From: Gammaproteobacteria bacterium Milos-ODIII6
GTDB taxonomy: Bacteria > Pseudomonadota > Gammaproteobacteria > Chromatiales > Chromatiaceae
Length of the DNA stretch: 64,000 nucleotides
Assembly: GCA_029228645.1 (NCBI GenBank)
Contig: JAPTHR010000001.1
Coordinates: forward strand, 214,925-278,924
Direction of reading: 5' to 3'
Below are positions 45,141 through 53,908 of the stretch, in pieces. The notes beneath the pieces are model-generated. The model was not told the origin of the DNA. It made no database searches and saw only the letters and a list, made by a program, of their open reading frames with translations. Made by a program: the position numbers and the translations under genes. How positions within the stretch are numbered: the first letter of the stretch is position 1; every line of letters begins with the position of its first letter.

Positions 45141-47216
45141 CTATGACTGCAGTTCAGAAATATCCGCCACCTGCAGAAACAGTGATTGCAGAGACGCAAG
45201 TAACGCCAGGCGGTTGGCGCGCACGGCCGGGTCGTCGGTCATCACCATGACGTCATCGAAGAACCGGTCTACCGATGTACGCAGCTGCGCCAGTGTCTTC
45301 AAAGCCCCAGTATAGTCCCCGCTCTGCAGCAGTGGCCTGACGTCGATCTCCCTGTCGGCCACCTGTGATGCGAGCGCAGATTCCGCCTCAGCTTCAAACA
45401 GGCCGGGCTCGATCTTGCGCGGGATTTCGCCCTCGACTTTCTTCAGGATATTTCCGATCCGCTTGTTGGCCGAAGCCAGCGCCTCGGCCTCCGGCAGGTT
45501 CCGAAAGTGTGCTACTGCCGCCACGCGTTGTTCGAAGTCCGCCAAGGTCGTCGGCTTGACTGCCGCGACGGCGTCGAACAGGTCGCCTTTGATCTGGCGC
45601 TCCGCATACAGGCCCCGCAGACGTTCGAGCATGAAATGCTCCACGTGATCCACGACGTCATGATCCTGTATGTGCGAGCCGAGTTGCTCGCGCGATTGTT
45701 CCAGCAGCTCGCGCAACCCGATGTTAAGTGAGTGCTCACTTAGAATTCTCAAGGCGCCCAAGGCTGCTCTTCTGAGAGCGAACGGATCCTTGTCTCCGGT
45801 TGGTTTCATGCCGATACCGAATATCCCGGTGAGCGTATCAATACGCTCGGCGAGCGCGATGGCGATACCGGTGGGCGTCTGCGGGATACGGTCCCCGGAG
45901 AAGCGCGGCATATAGAACTCATCCAGGGCCTGTGCAAGCTCCGGGTCCTCGCCATCGCGACCCGCCTGGTAGCGTCCCATGATCCCCTGCATACTCGGGA
46001 ACTCGTAAACCGTCTCTGTCATGAGGTCGCAGCGGCTGAGTTGACCGGCGCGATGGGCCAATTCGGGATCGGCCGCGGTCCGTTCCGCGATCCAGACCGC
46101 CAGGGCCGCCACACGTTGGGACTTGTCGAACATCGAGCCCAGGTCTTTCTGGAACACGACCTCGCGCAGCGAATCGATACGGGCGCCAAGAGTTTTCTTG
46201 CCGTCCTGCTCCCAGAAGAACATCGCATCGGCAAGACGAGGACGCACTACCCGCTCATTGCCTTCCCGAATCACCTCGGGCTGGCTACTCTCGACGTTGG
46301 CGATGGTGATGAAATGATTCATCAGGCGGCCGCTCCGGTCGAACACCGGGAAATACTTCTGGTTGGTCTTCATGGTGGTGACCAATGCCTCGTGCGGCAC
46401 TTCCAGAAAACGCTCCTCGAAGCTCCCCAGGATCGGCACCGGCCACTCATTAAGCGCCGTCACTTCATCCAGAAGCTCGTCGTCCAGGCCAGCCGCGCCA
46501 CCCAGTTGCCGCGCAGATGCTTCGACTTGCTCCTTTATACGCGCACGCCGTTCTTCAAAGTGAGCAATTACTTTCCCTTGCTCCCTCAGGACATCGGCGT
46601 AGTCAGAGGGGTTCTCCAGAGTGATCGGCTCGGGGTGATGAAAGCGGTGGCCGTGCGTCACCCGACCGGCAGGCGCCTCGAGCAGGGTGCATTCCACCAG
46701 CTCCTGACCGTGCAGGAAAACCAGCCAATGCACCGGGCGTACGAATTGCGCCTCGAGGTCGCCCCAACGCATTCGCTTGGGAATCGGCAGGCGCGCGAGT
46801 GCCTGTTCCGCAATCTCCGGCAGTAGCGCCGATGCCGGTTTGCCGCTTTCATGCACCTGGTAGACGAGCCACTCGCCCTTCCCGGTTTGCTGTCGCTCGA
46901 GCTGGTCGACGGTGGTCCCGCAAGAGCGTGCAAAGCCCTCGGCGGCTTTGGTCGCCCTGCCCTCGGCGTCGAAGGCCGCCTTCACCGCGGGTCCGCGGCG
47001 TGCAACATCGCGATCCGGCTGTTGCCGATCGAGGTCCCGGACCAACAATCCCAACCTGCGCGGGGCGGCGAAGCTGCTTACCTCAGCATGGGTCAGTTGC
47101 GCCGCCTGTAAACCGGCGACAAATTCGCGGGTTAAAGCCTGAGACAGGTTCTTCAATGCGGTTGGCGGCAGCTCTTCGGTGCCGAGCTCGAATAACAGGT
47201 CGGCTTTCTCAACCAT
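45141..47216 (-). CDS. glyS: Glycyl-tRNA synthetase beta subunit
   Basis: 691 residues, normal length. Starts with [24 protein letters not shown]; contains [23 protein letters not shown] and a C-terminal DALR-type anticodon-binding region ([19 protein letters not shown]). Forms the alpha2beta2 enzyme with GlyQ. Overlaps the glyQ stop by 8 bases. Two SlmA-like palindromes lie in it. Confidence 0.97.
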   Translation of the reverse strand: MVEKADLLFELGTEELPPTALKNLSQALTREFVAGLQAAQLTHAEVSSFAAPRRLGLLVRDLDRQQPDRDVARRGPAVKAAFDAEGRATKAAEGFARSCGTTVDQLERQQTGKGEWLVYQVHESGKPASALLPEIAEQALARLPIPKRMRWGDLEAQFVRPVHWLVFLHGQELVECTLLEAPAGRVTHGHRFHHPEPITLENPSDYADVLREQGKVIAHFEERRARIKEQVEASARQLGGAAGLDDELLDEVTALNEWPVPILGSFEERFLEVPHEALVTTMKTNQKYFPVFDRSGRLMNHFITIANVESSQPEVIREGNERVVRPRLADAMFFWEQDGKKTLGARIDSLREVVFQKDLGSMFDKSQRVAALAVWIAERTAADPELAHRAGQLSRCDLMTETVYEFPSMQGIMGRYQAGRDGEDPELAQALDEFYMPRFSGDRIPQTPTGIAIALAERIDTLTGIFGIGMKPTGDKDPFALRRAALGALRILSEHSLNIGLRELLEQSREQLGSHIQDHDVVDHVEHFMLERLRGLYAERQIKGDLFDAVAAVKPTTLADFEQRVAAVAHFRNLPEAEALASANKRIGNILKKVEGEIPRKIEPGLFEAEAESALASQVADREIDVRPLLQSGDYTGALKTLAQLRTSVDRFFDDVMVMTDDPAVRANRLALLASLQSLFLQVADISELQS
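45727..45741. promoter_or_regulatory. SlmA-like palindrome 5 (in glyS)
   Basis: agtgagtgctcactt; core GTGAGTGCTCAC differs from GTGAGTACTCAC at one base. Best match in the window; symmetric over 18 bases except the central two. Confidence 0.65.
46559..46573. promoter_or_regulatory. SlmA-like palindrome 7 (in glyS)
   Basis: agtgagcaattactt; keeps all fixed positions of AGTRA-N4-TYACTT. Second such site inside glyS. Confidence 0.45.
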
Positions 47217-48135
47217 TGGCCACCTCCCGGGAAGCGGCCTTCAACATCGGGAAACCGAGTTTTTCCCGCGCGTCGTAATAGGCCTGGGCGACCGCCCTGG
47301 CAAGGGCCCTTACCCGCAGGATAAAGCGCTGACGTTCAGTCACCGATATCGCGTGTCGCGCATCCAGCAGGTTGAAAGCATGCGAGGCCTTGAGCACCTG
47401 CTCATAGGCCGGAAGCGGCAGACCCAGCTCGATCAGGCGCTGCGAGTCTTTCTCGCACTGGTCGAACAGACCAAACAGGAAGTCGGTGTCCGCGTGTTCG
47501 AAGTTGTACGCCGATTGCTCCACCTCGTTTTGGTGGAACACATCGCGATAGGTGACAGGGCCCTGCGGGCCGACTGTCCAGACCAGATCGAAAACCGATT
47601 CGACACCCTGCAGGTACATCGCTATCCGCTCCAGTCCGTAGGTGATTTCCCCACTCACGGGGCGACAGTCGAGTCCCCCAACCTGCTGGAAGTAGGTGAA
47701 CTGGGTCACCTCCATGCCGTTCAGCCAGACCTCCCAGCCAAGCCCCCACGCCCCCAGCGTCGGGGATTCCCAATTGTCCTCAACGAAGCGGATATCGTGT
47801 ACCAGAGGATCGATACCGAGCATTTGCAGGGATCCGAGGTAGAGATCCTGAATATCCAGCGGCGAGGGCTTCATGATCACCTGGAACTGGTAGTAGTGCT
47901 GCAGGCGATTCGGATTCTCGCCATAGCGGCCATCGGTGGGTCGACGTGATGGCTGCACGTAGGCGGCATGCCAGGGCTCGGGCCCGATGGCGCGCAGGAA
48001 GGTTGCCGTGTGAAAGGTGCCTGCGCCCATCTCCATATCGTATGGTTGCAGGATGACGCAGCCCTGCTCGGCCCAGTATTGCTGCAACGCAAACACGAGC
48101 CCCTGGAAGGTGGATACATCCGTACCTTGGGTCAT
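47209..48135 (-). CDS. glyQ: Glycyl-tRNA synthetase alpha subunit
   Basis: 308 residues from the ATG at 48135 ([26 protein letters not shown]). Class II core with [26 protein letters not shown], the GlyQ signature. Carries the catalytic site; GlyS supplies tRNA contacts. First gene of the glyQ-glyS-mazG-HAD-plsC leftward block. Confidence 0.97.
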   Translation of the reverse strand: MTQGTDVSTFQGLVFALQQYWAEQGCVILQPYDMEMGAGTFHTATFLRAIGPEPWHAAYVQPSRRPTDGRYGENPNRLQHYYQFQVIMKPSPLDIQDLYLGSLQMLGIDPLVHDIRFVEDNWESPTLGAWGLGWEVWLNGMEVTQFTYFQQVGGLDCRPVSGEITYGLERIAMYLQGVESVFDLVWTVGPQGPVTYRDVFHQNEVEQSAYNFEHADTDFLFGLFDQCEKDSQRLIELGLPLPAYEQVLKASHAFNLLDARHAISVTERQRFILRVRALARAVAQAYYDAREKLGFPMLKAASREVANG

Positions 48136-48204
48136 GATGATGAGTTTCTCGTTGGCTGATTTGGGGCCGCACGAAGCGCACCGCCCACGCAGTAAAAAAC
48201 GGGG

Positions 48205-48239
48205 ATTATACAGGCTCGATTGAGACCCTCGCTTATAAT
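48205..48239. promoter_or_regulatory. Divergent -10 elements for glyQ and the PP-loop gene
   Basis: TATAAT on the minus strand at 48205-48210 (towards glyQ) and TATAAT on the plus strand at 48234-48239 (towards 48278). Neither has a good -35 at 17 bases. Confidence 0.4.
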
Positions 48240-48277
48240 GGGATGCTTTCGGTGGACGAATCCCATACCCGCTAACC

Positions 48278-49321
48278 ATGACCAGAAAGCGCAGCGCATT
48301 GGCTCTTATCTCCGGTGGCCTCGATTCCCTGCTGGCGGCACGCGTCATGCAGGATCAGGGCATCCATGTGGAAGGGGTCAACTATTTCACCGGCTTCTGC
48401 GTCGAAGGCCATACCCACGCGATTCGCCGCAAGGATCAGGAAAGGCCCAAGCGCAACAATGCGCTGTGGGTGGCGGAGCAACTCGGCGTCAAGCTCCACA
48501 TCGTGGATGTCGTGCAAGAATACAAACAGGTGGTGTTCAACCCCCGCTACGGTTACGGCGCCCATCTCAATCCCTGTCTCGATTGCAAGGTCTTCATGGT
48601 CAAAAAGGCACTGGAGTGGATCGAGGCCAATGATTTCGACTTCGTCGTGACCGGCGAGGTTGTCGGCCAGAGACCGAAGTCACAACGCAAGGCTACCCTG
48701 CCACTCGTGCAACAGGACTCCGGCATTGGTGATCGCCTTCTGCGGCCACTGAGCGCCAGGAAACTCCCCGCAACCCTGCCCGAGCGCGAGGGTTGGGTGA
48801 ACCGCGAGATGCTGTATGACTTCTCCGGACGGTCGCGCAAACCGCAAATGGCGTTGGCCGCTCAGTATGGTTTCGAGGACTATGCGCAACCCTCGGGCGG
48901 CTGCTGTTTTCTCACCGACGAAAGCTACTCGGTCAAACTGCGTGACTTGTGGCAGGCGCGCGGTCAGCGCGAATACGAGCTCGATGACATCATGCTGCTC
49001 AAGGTCGGCAGGCATATCCGCCCTGCCCCGGGTTTCAAGCTGATCGTGGCGCGCGAGGAGGGTGAAAGCCGCTTCATGCACGGTTACCGTAAACTCTATC
49101 CGCATCTGATACCCGTCAGCCACGGTGGCCCGCTCGCGCTGATCGATGGTGAATACGATGCCGGTGGCCTGGAATTGAGCGCGCGTATCGTCGCGCGCTA
49201 CAGCCAGGGCAGAAACGCGCAGCAGGTGGATCTCGAATACACCGACGCGAAAGGAGAAATCAGCAGATTGACCGTTGCCCCTCTGCCGGACGACGAGGTG
49301 AACAGCGATTGGATACTCTGA
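48278..49321 (+). CDS. PP-loop ATPase, MnmA/ThiI-like putative tRNA thiolation enzyme
   Basis: 347 residues. PP-loop SGGLDS (12-17) for adenylating a substrate, a CxxC pair in NPCLDCKV (C100, C103) and a further CC pair in PSGGCCF (C209, C210) suited to sulfur transfer. The C-terminal third (about 225-347) resembles an NFACT-R/DUF814-type RNA-associated domain. Annotated homologues are often called tRNA (5-methylaminomethyl-2-thiouridylate) methyltransferase-like, but it is not MnmA itself. A TusA-family gene follows after 127 bases, pointing to a sulfur-relay partnership. Likely a cytoplasmic thiolase for tRNA or another acceptor; the substrate is unknown. Confidence 0.78.
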   Translation: MTRKRSALALISGGLDSLLAARVMQDQGIHVEGVNYFTGFCVEGHTHAIRRKDQERPKRNNALWVAEQLGVKLHIVDVVQEYKQVVFNPRYGYGAHLNPCLDCKVFMVKKALEWIEANDFDFVVTGEVVGQRPKSQRKATLPLVQQDSGIGDRLLRPLSARKLPATLPEREGWVNREMLYDFSGRSRKPQMALAAQYGFEDYAQPSGGCCFLTDESYSVKLRDLWQARGQREYELDDIMLLKVGRHIRPAPGFKLIVAREEGESRFMHGYRKLYPHLIPVSHGGPLALIDGEYDAGGLELSARIVARYSQGRNAQQVDLEYTDAKGEISRLTVAPLPDDEVNSDWIL

Positions 49322-49407
49322 TCGCGGCGACAGCTTCCGCTTGCGCCGGAAAAGAGGCGTGGATCGGGAAAACCTCACGCGCCTTCGAACCGTCGGCTTG
49401 CGCAACA

Positions 49408-49413
49408 TATAAT
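49408..49413 (+). promoter_or_regulatory. -10 element before the TusA-like gene
   Basis: Consensus TATAAT, 35 bases before the ATG at 49449. The -35 region is weak. It may give the tusA-like/efflux pair its own promoter. Confidence 0.35.
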
Positions 49414-49448
49414 CCGGAAACCCACCCAAGTTTCAACTGGTGCAACCA

Positions 49449-49685
49449 ATGAATGTCCGACGCGTCCTCGACTGCCACCGCCTTCTCTGCCCTATGCCGG
49501 TTATCCGGGTACAGGACGAGGTCGCGTGCATGCAGCCCGGCGAAGAACTGCAAGCCGTTTGCACCGACCCCGGAGTGATGCACGACATCCCGGCCTGGTG
49601 CCGCATCAATGGGCACGAGGTGGTGGAACAACGGCAGCGCGACGATGAATACGTCGTGGTTGTTCGCGTCGGGGAGGCAATCTGA
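49449..49685 (+). CDS. TusA/SirA-family sulfur carrier
   Basis: 78 residues from the ATG at 49449. Signature LLCPMPVIRV with the acceptor Cys14 in CPxP, then the two-layer alpha/beta fold pattern (EELQAVCTDPGVMHDIPAWCRINGHEV). TusA-like proteins carry persulfide to tRNA thiolation, molybdopterin or sulfur-oxidation pathways. Neighbouring PP-loop gene suggests tRNA thiolation, but a role in sulfur oxidation cannot be excluded. Its TGA overlaps the next ATG by one base. Confidence 0.88.
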   Translation: MNVRRVLDCHRLLCPMPVIRVQDEVACMQPGEELQAVCTDPGVMHDIPAWCRINGHEVVEQRQRDDEYVVVVRVGEAI

Positions 49686-50839
49686 TGGGCGGACACCATC
49701 ATCATCAGCAGGGTGTTCTTGGCGAACGGAGCCGAGCGACGCAGCGGGTCACCCTGGTGGGCGCCGTGGTCAACCTGGTGCTGTCTGCAGTCAAGCTGAT
49801 GGTGGGGACGATAGCGGGTTCCGCTGCGCTGGTCGCGGATGGTATTCATTCGCTCTCCGATCTGGCGTCGGATGCGCTGGTCCTGTTTGCCGCAAAGCAT
49901 GCCGGCGAAGCACCGGATGAAGAGCATCCGTATGGGCATGGACGGTTTGAGACCGCGGCAACCATGGGCCTGGGGATCCTGCTGGGTATCGTATCTCTGG
50001 GCATCGTGTGGGATGCGGTTGAACGCGCAGCGGGTGGTGCACATATCATTCCGGGGCAACTCGCCATTTATGCGGCGGTCTTTTCGATCCTGGCAAACGA
50101 AGGGCTCTACTGGTACACCATTGTGGTGGCGCGCCGGGTGAATTCCGACATGTTGCGCGCCAATGCCTGGCACCATCGCAGCGATGCCATTTCCTCGATT
50201 GTCGTCCTGGTCGGGATCGTCGGCGCCATGATCGGCTGGCCCTACCTGGACTCGGTCGCCGCAGTGATCGTCGGCGCGATGGTCGCCAAGATCGGTTGGG
50301 ATCTCGGCAGTGAAGCGGTCAAGGAACTGGTCGATGCGGCTCTCGATCCGGAGGAGGTGAAGAAGGCGTACGAGACCATCGTTGCGGTGGATGGGGTCCG
50401 CTCGGTGCATCTGCTTCGCACGAGACGTCATGGCCACCAGGCCTCGGCGGATGTGCATGTCCAGGTGGACCCGCGACTATCCGTTTCCGAGGGGCATATG
50501 ATCAGCCAGGCAGTTGAAGATGAACTCAAGGCGGCGGTTGAGGCGATTAACGACGTTACCGTGCATATAGACCCGGAAGACGATGAGGAAGCCCCTCCCT
50601 GCCGTGGTCTTCCTTTACGCAAGGATGCACGTCGTCAACTGGAAGCCGTCTGGCCGCCCTTGCCAAAGGGTCATCGCCTGGTTCTGCATTACCTCGGTGG
50701 CCATATCGAGGTCGAACTGATTCTGCCGATAGCCGAGTATGAGGACGAAGAGACGACACGCCGGCTGCAGCAACGCCTGCAGGAAGCAATGAAAGGCTTG
50801 TCGTCTTTCGGGCGACTGTCGATTCTTTACGCCAAGTGA
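49685..50839 (+). CDS. Cation diffusion facilitator transporter
   Basis: 384 residues. His-rich N-terminus (GGHHHHQQ), four to six membrane helices, metal-site motifs ADGIHSLSDLASD (TM2) and HHRSDAISS (TM5), and a cytoplasmic C-terminal domain with an extra ferredoxin-like extension (about 300-384). Exports a divalent metal (zinc, iron, cobalt or manganese) in exchange for protons. Translationally coupled to the TusA-like gene (TGATG). Confidence 0.9.
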   Translation: MGGHHHHQQGVLGERSRATQRVTLVGAVVNLVLSAVKLMVGTIAGSAALVADGIHSLSDLASDALVLFAAKHAGEAPDEEHPYGHGRFETAATMGLGILLGIVSLGIVWDAVERAAGGAHIIPGQLAIYAAVFSILANEGLYWYTIVVARRVNSDMLRANAWHHRSDAISSIVVLVGIVGAMIGWPYLDSVAAVIVGAMVAKIGWDLGSEAVKELVDAALDPEEVKKAYETIVAVDGVRSVHLLRTRRHGHQASADVHVQVDPRLSVSEGHMISQAVEDELKAAVEAINDVTVHIDPEDDEEAPPCRGLPLRKDARRQLEAVWPPLPKGHRLVLHYLGGHIEVELILPIAEYEDEETTRRLQQRLQEAMKGLSSFGRLSILYAK

Positions 50840-50903
50840 CGGCGTGCGCCTGTTGCAGCCGAAAAGACCGTCAATCCTGTTAAGTTGACACGTTGATATT
50901 TTC

Positions 50904-50919
50904 ACCAGTCGCTACTGGT
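50904..50919. promoter_or_regulatory. Inverted repeat in the kinase promoter region
   Basis: accagt-cgct-actggt, perfect 6-bp arms, 14 bases downstream of a TTGACA hexamer (50885-50890) and 15 bases before the kinase ATG. Could be an operator or a small hairpin in the leader. Confidence 0.35.
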
Positions 50920-50933
50920 TAAACGGAATCACT

Positions 50934-51893
50934 ATGCTCAAGTTCCAGCAGCCGCCGAAAGAATACGGTGACATCTTCCAGGATGACACTGATCGCCCAC
51001 TGCCGGAGGTGCTCAATCCCAATACGCGCTACGTTTTTCTCAGCACCCTTGCGAAGGGAGGCAAGTCGATCATCCGTACCTGCCGAGACATGCACCTGTC
51101 TCGAGTAGTGGTCTACAAGAGCCTGCGCTCGGAGTTCAAGGACGATCCCATCGAGCAGCGTCGCCTGTTGCGCGAAGCTCGGGTTATGGCGCTGCTACAG
51201 CATCCGAATACAGTCCCGGTCTACGAGATTGGCCGCGACCGTAAGGGACGCATTTATTTCACAATGAAGCTGGTACATGGTTACACCCTGCGGGAGATCA
51301 TGGATTACCGCGAACGTTATGACCTGACCCAGTTGATCGAGGTCATCGAGCAGGTTGCGCATGCCTTGAGTTATGCCCATGCGCACGGGGTTGCGCACCG
51401 CGACATCAAGCCGGAAAACATCCTCGTCGGGCCTTTTGGCGAGGTTCTGCTGTTTGACTGGGGGCTGGCCAAGGTGTGGAGAAAAGATGGCACTGCCGCG
51501 GAAGAGCCGGAGCCGGGCACGACGGTTGCCGGATCCAACAAGACGCTTACCGGACATGGCAAGCTGCAGGGTACCCTGATCTACATGTCGCCGGAGCAGA
51601 TGCGCCGTGACCCGGATATCAGTTTCGGTACCGATGTCTACAGCCTTGGCGCGGTGTTGTACGAACTGCTGGCCGGGCAGGTTCCGTTCAACGCGGAGCA
51701 TGCCTACGAGGTAATCGAGGCGGTTGGAAACCGGGAACCGGAGAAGCCGTCGGCTGTCAGCAGATATCCGGTGCCCCGCATACTGGAAAACCTGGTCATG
51801 CGGTGCTTGCGAAAAGAACCTGAAAAGCGGCCGGATATGAAGGAGTTTATCCAGGTTCTTCAGGAGGACTGGGCACGCGAACTGTTGCGCTGA
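50934..51893 (+). CDS. Serine/threonine protein kinase (Hanks type)
   Basis: 319 residues. Glycine-loop region LAKGGKSIIRTC, VVYKSL lysine, catalytic HRDIKPEN (155-162), metal-binding DWG in place of DFG (LLFDWGLAKV), GTLIYMSPEQ activation segment and GTDVYSLGAVLYELLAG. No membrane helix or sensor domain, so a cytoplasmic kinase with an N-terminal extension of about 30 residues. Stands alone between the metal exporter and GSII; targets unknown. Confidence 0.92.
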   Translation: MLKFQQPPKEYGDIFQDDTDRPLPEVLNPNTRYVFLSTLAKGGKSIIRTCRDMHLSRVVVYKSLRSEFKDDPIEQRRLLREARVMALLQHPNTVPVYEIGRDRKGRIYFTMKLVHGYTLREIMDYRERYDLTQLIEVIEQVAHALSYAHAHGVAHRDIKPENILVGPFGEVLLFDWGLAKVWRKDGTAAEEPEPGTTVAGSNKTLTGHGKLQGTLIYMSPEQMRRDPDISFGTDVYSLGAVLYELLAGQVPFNAEHAYEVIEAVGNREPEKPSAVSRYPVPRILENLVMRCLRKEPEKRPDMKEFIQVLQEDWARELLR

Positions 51894-51923
51894 CCGCTCT
51901 GCGCATTGCCGGGACGCGAGCGC

Positions 51924-51953
51924 AAAAAACCGGAGCGAACAAGTCGCTCCGGT
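51924..51953 (-). terminator. Terminator of the GSII gene
   Basis: A perfect 10-bp stem (accggagcga / tcgctccggt, 5-base loop) followed on the minus strand by TTTTTT. Lies 27 bases past the GSII stop. The plus strand has only a short T-run, so it mainly serves the minus strand. Confidence 0.88.
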
Positions 51954-51980
51954 TCTGCTCACTTTCCCTTAGCGATGAAG

Positions 51981-52991
51981 TTAAGCCAACGCTTCCTTGG
52001 TCACTTTCACGATAATCGCTGCGACCTTGTACGGGTCAGCGTTGGAGGCCGGACGGCGGTCTTCGAGGCGACCCTTCCAACCCTCTTCCGCGGTCTGGAT
52101 CGGAATGCGGATGGAGGCGCCACGGTCTGATACACCGTAGCTGTACTGGTCGATCGACTGGGTTTCGTGCCTGCCGGTCAAACGCTGCTCGTTGTGTGCG
52201 CCATAAACAGCGATGCAAGCACTGATGTGCTTGCCGAACTCTTCACAGATTTTGGTAAAGATTTCCTCTTTCCCTTCTTCACGCATGGGGCCATTGGAGA
52301 AGTTGGCGTGCATGCCGGAGCCGTTCCAGTCGGTGTCGCCCAGCGGCTTGGGGTGCCAGTCGACGGCAAGGTCGTACTTCTCGGCGGTACGTTCGAGCAG
52401 GTAGCGGGCCAGCCAGATTTCGTCACCGGCGCGCTTGGCGCTCTTGGAGAAGCACTGAAATTCCCACTGGCCGGCAGCCACTTCAGCGTTGATGCCTTCC
52501 ACGTTCAGACCGGCTTCGAGGCACATATCGAGGTGCTCTTCGATCAGATCGCGGCTATAGGCGTTGCGTGCACCGACCGAGCAGTAGTAAGGGCCCTGCG
52601 GCGGCGGGTAACCACCCGGGGGGAAGCCGGGCGGCAGGTTGGTAGTCGGATCCCAGAGGAAGTATTCCTGTTCGAAACCGAACCAGAAGTCCTCGTCATC
52701 GGAGTCGATGGTGGCGCGGCCATTGGACTCGTGCGGCGTTCCGTCCGCGTTCAGGACCTCGGTCATGATCAGGTAGGAGTTCTTGCGGCCCGGATCGGGA
52801 ATGACCATGACCGGCTTCAACAGACAGTCGGAGGCATTGCCCTCGGCCTGCTCGGTTGAGCTACCGTCAAACGACCACATCGGACATTCTTCCAGGGTGC
52901 CGCCGAAGTCATTGCGGACCAAGGTTTTACTGCGCAGGCTCTGGGTCGGCTTGTAGCCGTCCAGCCAAATGTATTCCAACTTCGTCTTCAT
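51981..52991 (-). CDS. Glutamine synthetase type II (eukaryotic-type GSII)
   Basis: 336 residues, the GSII size, against about 469 for GSI. Start KLEYIWLDGYKPTQSLRSKT, FGFEQEYFLWD, VGARNAYSRDLIEEHLDMCLEAGLNVEGINAEVAAGQWEFQ region, GDTDWNGSGMHANFS and GRHETQSIDQYSYGVSDRGASIRIP region are GSII landmarks. Makes glutamine from glutamate and ammonia. It has no adenylylation tyrosine motif, so it would escape GlnE control. Divergent from GSI across a 917-base region with NtrC-like sites. GSII is uncommon in gammaproteobacteria. Confidence 0.95.
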   Translation of the reverse strand: MKTKLEYIWLDGYKPTQSLRSKTLVRNDFGGTLEECPMWSFDGSSTEQAEGNASDCLLKPVMVIPDPGRKNSYLIMTEVLNADGTPHESNGRATIDSDDEDFWFGFEQEYFLWDPTTNLPPGFPPGGYPPPQGPYYCSVGARNAYSRDLIEEHLDMCLEAGLNVEGINAEVAAGQWEFQCFSKSAKRAGDEIWLARYLLERTAEKYDLAVDWHPKPLGDTDWNGSGMHANFSNGPMREEGKEEIFTKICEEFGKHISACIAVYGAHNEQRLTGRHETQSIDQYSYGVSDRGASIRIPIQTAEEGWKGRLEDRRPASNADPYKVAAIIVKVTKEALA

Positions 52992-53065
52992 AAGAAATAA
53001 CTCTCCAACTTGGTTCTGTTTTCGGGCCGAGGCCCACCAAAATAATCTACCAACGGGGTGAGCGA

Positions 53066-53082
53066 TGCACTGTCAGTGTGCG
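53066..53082 (-). promoter_or_regulatory. NtrC-like site 1 upstream of GSII
   Basis: tgcactgtcagtgtgcg against TGCACY-N5-GGTGCA: ten of twelve fixed positions agree. About 75 bases upstream of the GSII start. Confidence 0.5.
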
Positions 53083-53106
53083 CCCCTCTGCCGTTTCCGG
53101 GTCGGG

Positions 53107-53123
53107 CGCACAAAAACGGTGCA
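53107..53123 (-). promoter_or_regulatory. NtrC-like site 2 upstream of GSII
   Basis: cgcacaaaaacggtgca; perfect GGTGCA half, the other half matches four of six. Spaced 41 bases from site 1, close to four helical turns, as for paired NtrC enhancers. Confidence 0.5.
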
Positions 53124-53415
53124 CTGTGGTCGCAGCTTCAATCCAGCCAGTGGCTATAGCCTTCTCTCGAGAGAGGACTTCAGAGCCGGTTTGTCGCTGC
53201 GACACGAAGCCTCTGTTATCCGTAATCGCCCGGATTGAGTAGCTTCCGCGGACCGTTTGGATCCGGTCTGGACATCTCATCGACTTGCCGATAATTGTCC
53301 ACACGCCCTATTTCAAGCAATTGGTATGCCACTAAAAGCCAGGATTCCGCTATGACCCGCCGGAATACGGCTCCTGCCGGGGCCCGGGTGTTGGCCTGGT
53401 TCGATGCGCCCTCCA

Positions 53416-53625
53416 TTAAGGAGCCTCTGAGAAAGTCTGGGCCGAAAAGATTGACGATCAGAATTCGGCAGTTCGAGGCGCAAATCGCACGTAATAGCGA
53501 GCTACGAGGTGAATCGCGCTTGCGCGAGAGAAGGCGCCCTGGGGTGTTGCGAAGATTTGCAACGAAGAAATGACGGATTCTGGCGTCACAGATTGAGGCT
53601 CATGACTTTTTCAGAGGTTCCTTAA
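53416..53625. mobile_element. MITE-like element with 22-bp terminal inverted repeats
   Basis: The left end ttaa + ggagcctctgagaaagtc (53416-53437) and right end, read in reverse, ttaa + ggaacctctgaaaaagtc (53604-53625) differ at two positions. The unit is 210 bp, too small for a transposase. TTAA at both ends may be target sequence. It sits between the two glutamine synthetase promoters. Confidence 0.8.
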
Positions 53626-53703
53626 GCACTTCCCTGTTGCTTTCCACCCGGGCAGGCCGACCCGTGCCTTGAGGGAAATCGCTCTTCCGCGAGCGGCTGT
53701 TCA

Positions 53704-53720
53704 TGCGCTTCTATTGTGCT
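53704..53720 (+). promoter_or_regulatory. NtrC-like site upstream of glnA
   Basis: tgcgcttctattgtgct, similar to E. coli glnA NtrC sites (TGCACCAACATGGTGCT type), nine of twelve fixed positions. About 90 bases upstream of the -24/-12 candidate's start point. Confidence 0.45.
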
Positions 53721-53786
53721 GTCGGAAACTGCCATAATTGCCCCCGTTTGGCGTGACACCATCTCTGCGCAACGAAACGATGTCAC

Positions 53787-53802
53787 TGGTAAACGTCCAG
53801 CC
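53787..53802 (+). promoter_or_regulatory. Candidate sigma54 promoter of glnA
   Basis: TGG at 53787-53789 and GC at 53800-53801, GG-N10-GC spacing, otherwise divergent from TGGCAC-N5-TTGC. Predicted start near 53813, 96 bases before the ATG. Confidence 0.35.
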
Positions 53803-53908
53803 TTTGGGTTGAAATCCCAGGTAGCAGCCGCTGACCTTTCGGTAGATCGGCCGGGATATTGAATCCGCTGTTTTACAGCCACTATTAACCACAATTTGGA
53901 GATCGAGA

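Larger units (their letters stand above)
52992..53908. other. GSII-GSI divergent regulatory region
   Basis: 917 bases without a convincing gene. It contains two NtrC-like sites on the GSII side (53066-53082, 53107-53123), a 210-bp inverted-repeat element (53416-53625), one NtrC-like site on the GSI side (53704-53720) and a sigma54-type -24/-12 candidate (53787-53802). Open frames here have no protein-like conservation that I recognise. Confidence 0.6.

Noticed and set aside
53295..53573. 92-codon frame in the GSII-GSI gap
   Set aside because: Runs into the inverted-repeat element and has no start signal or recognisable domain.
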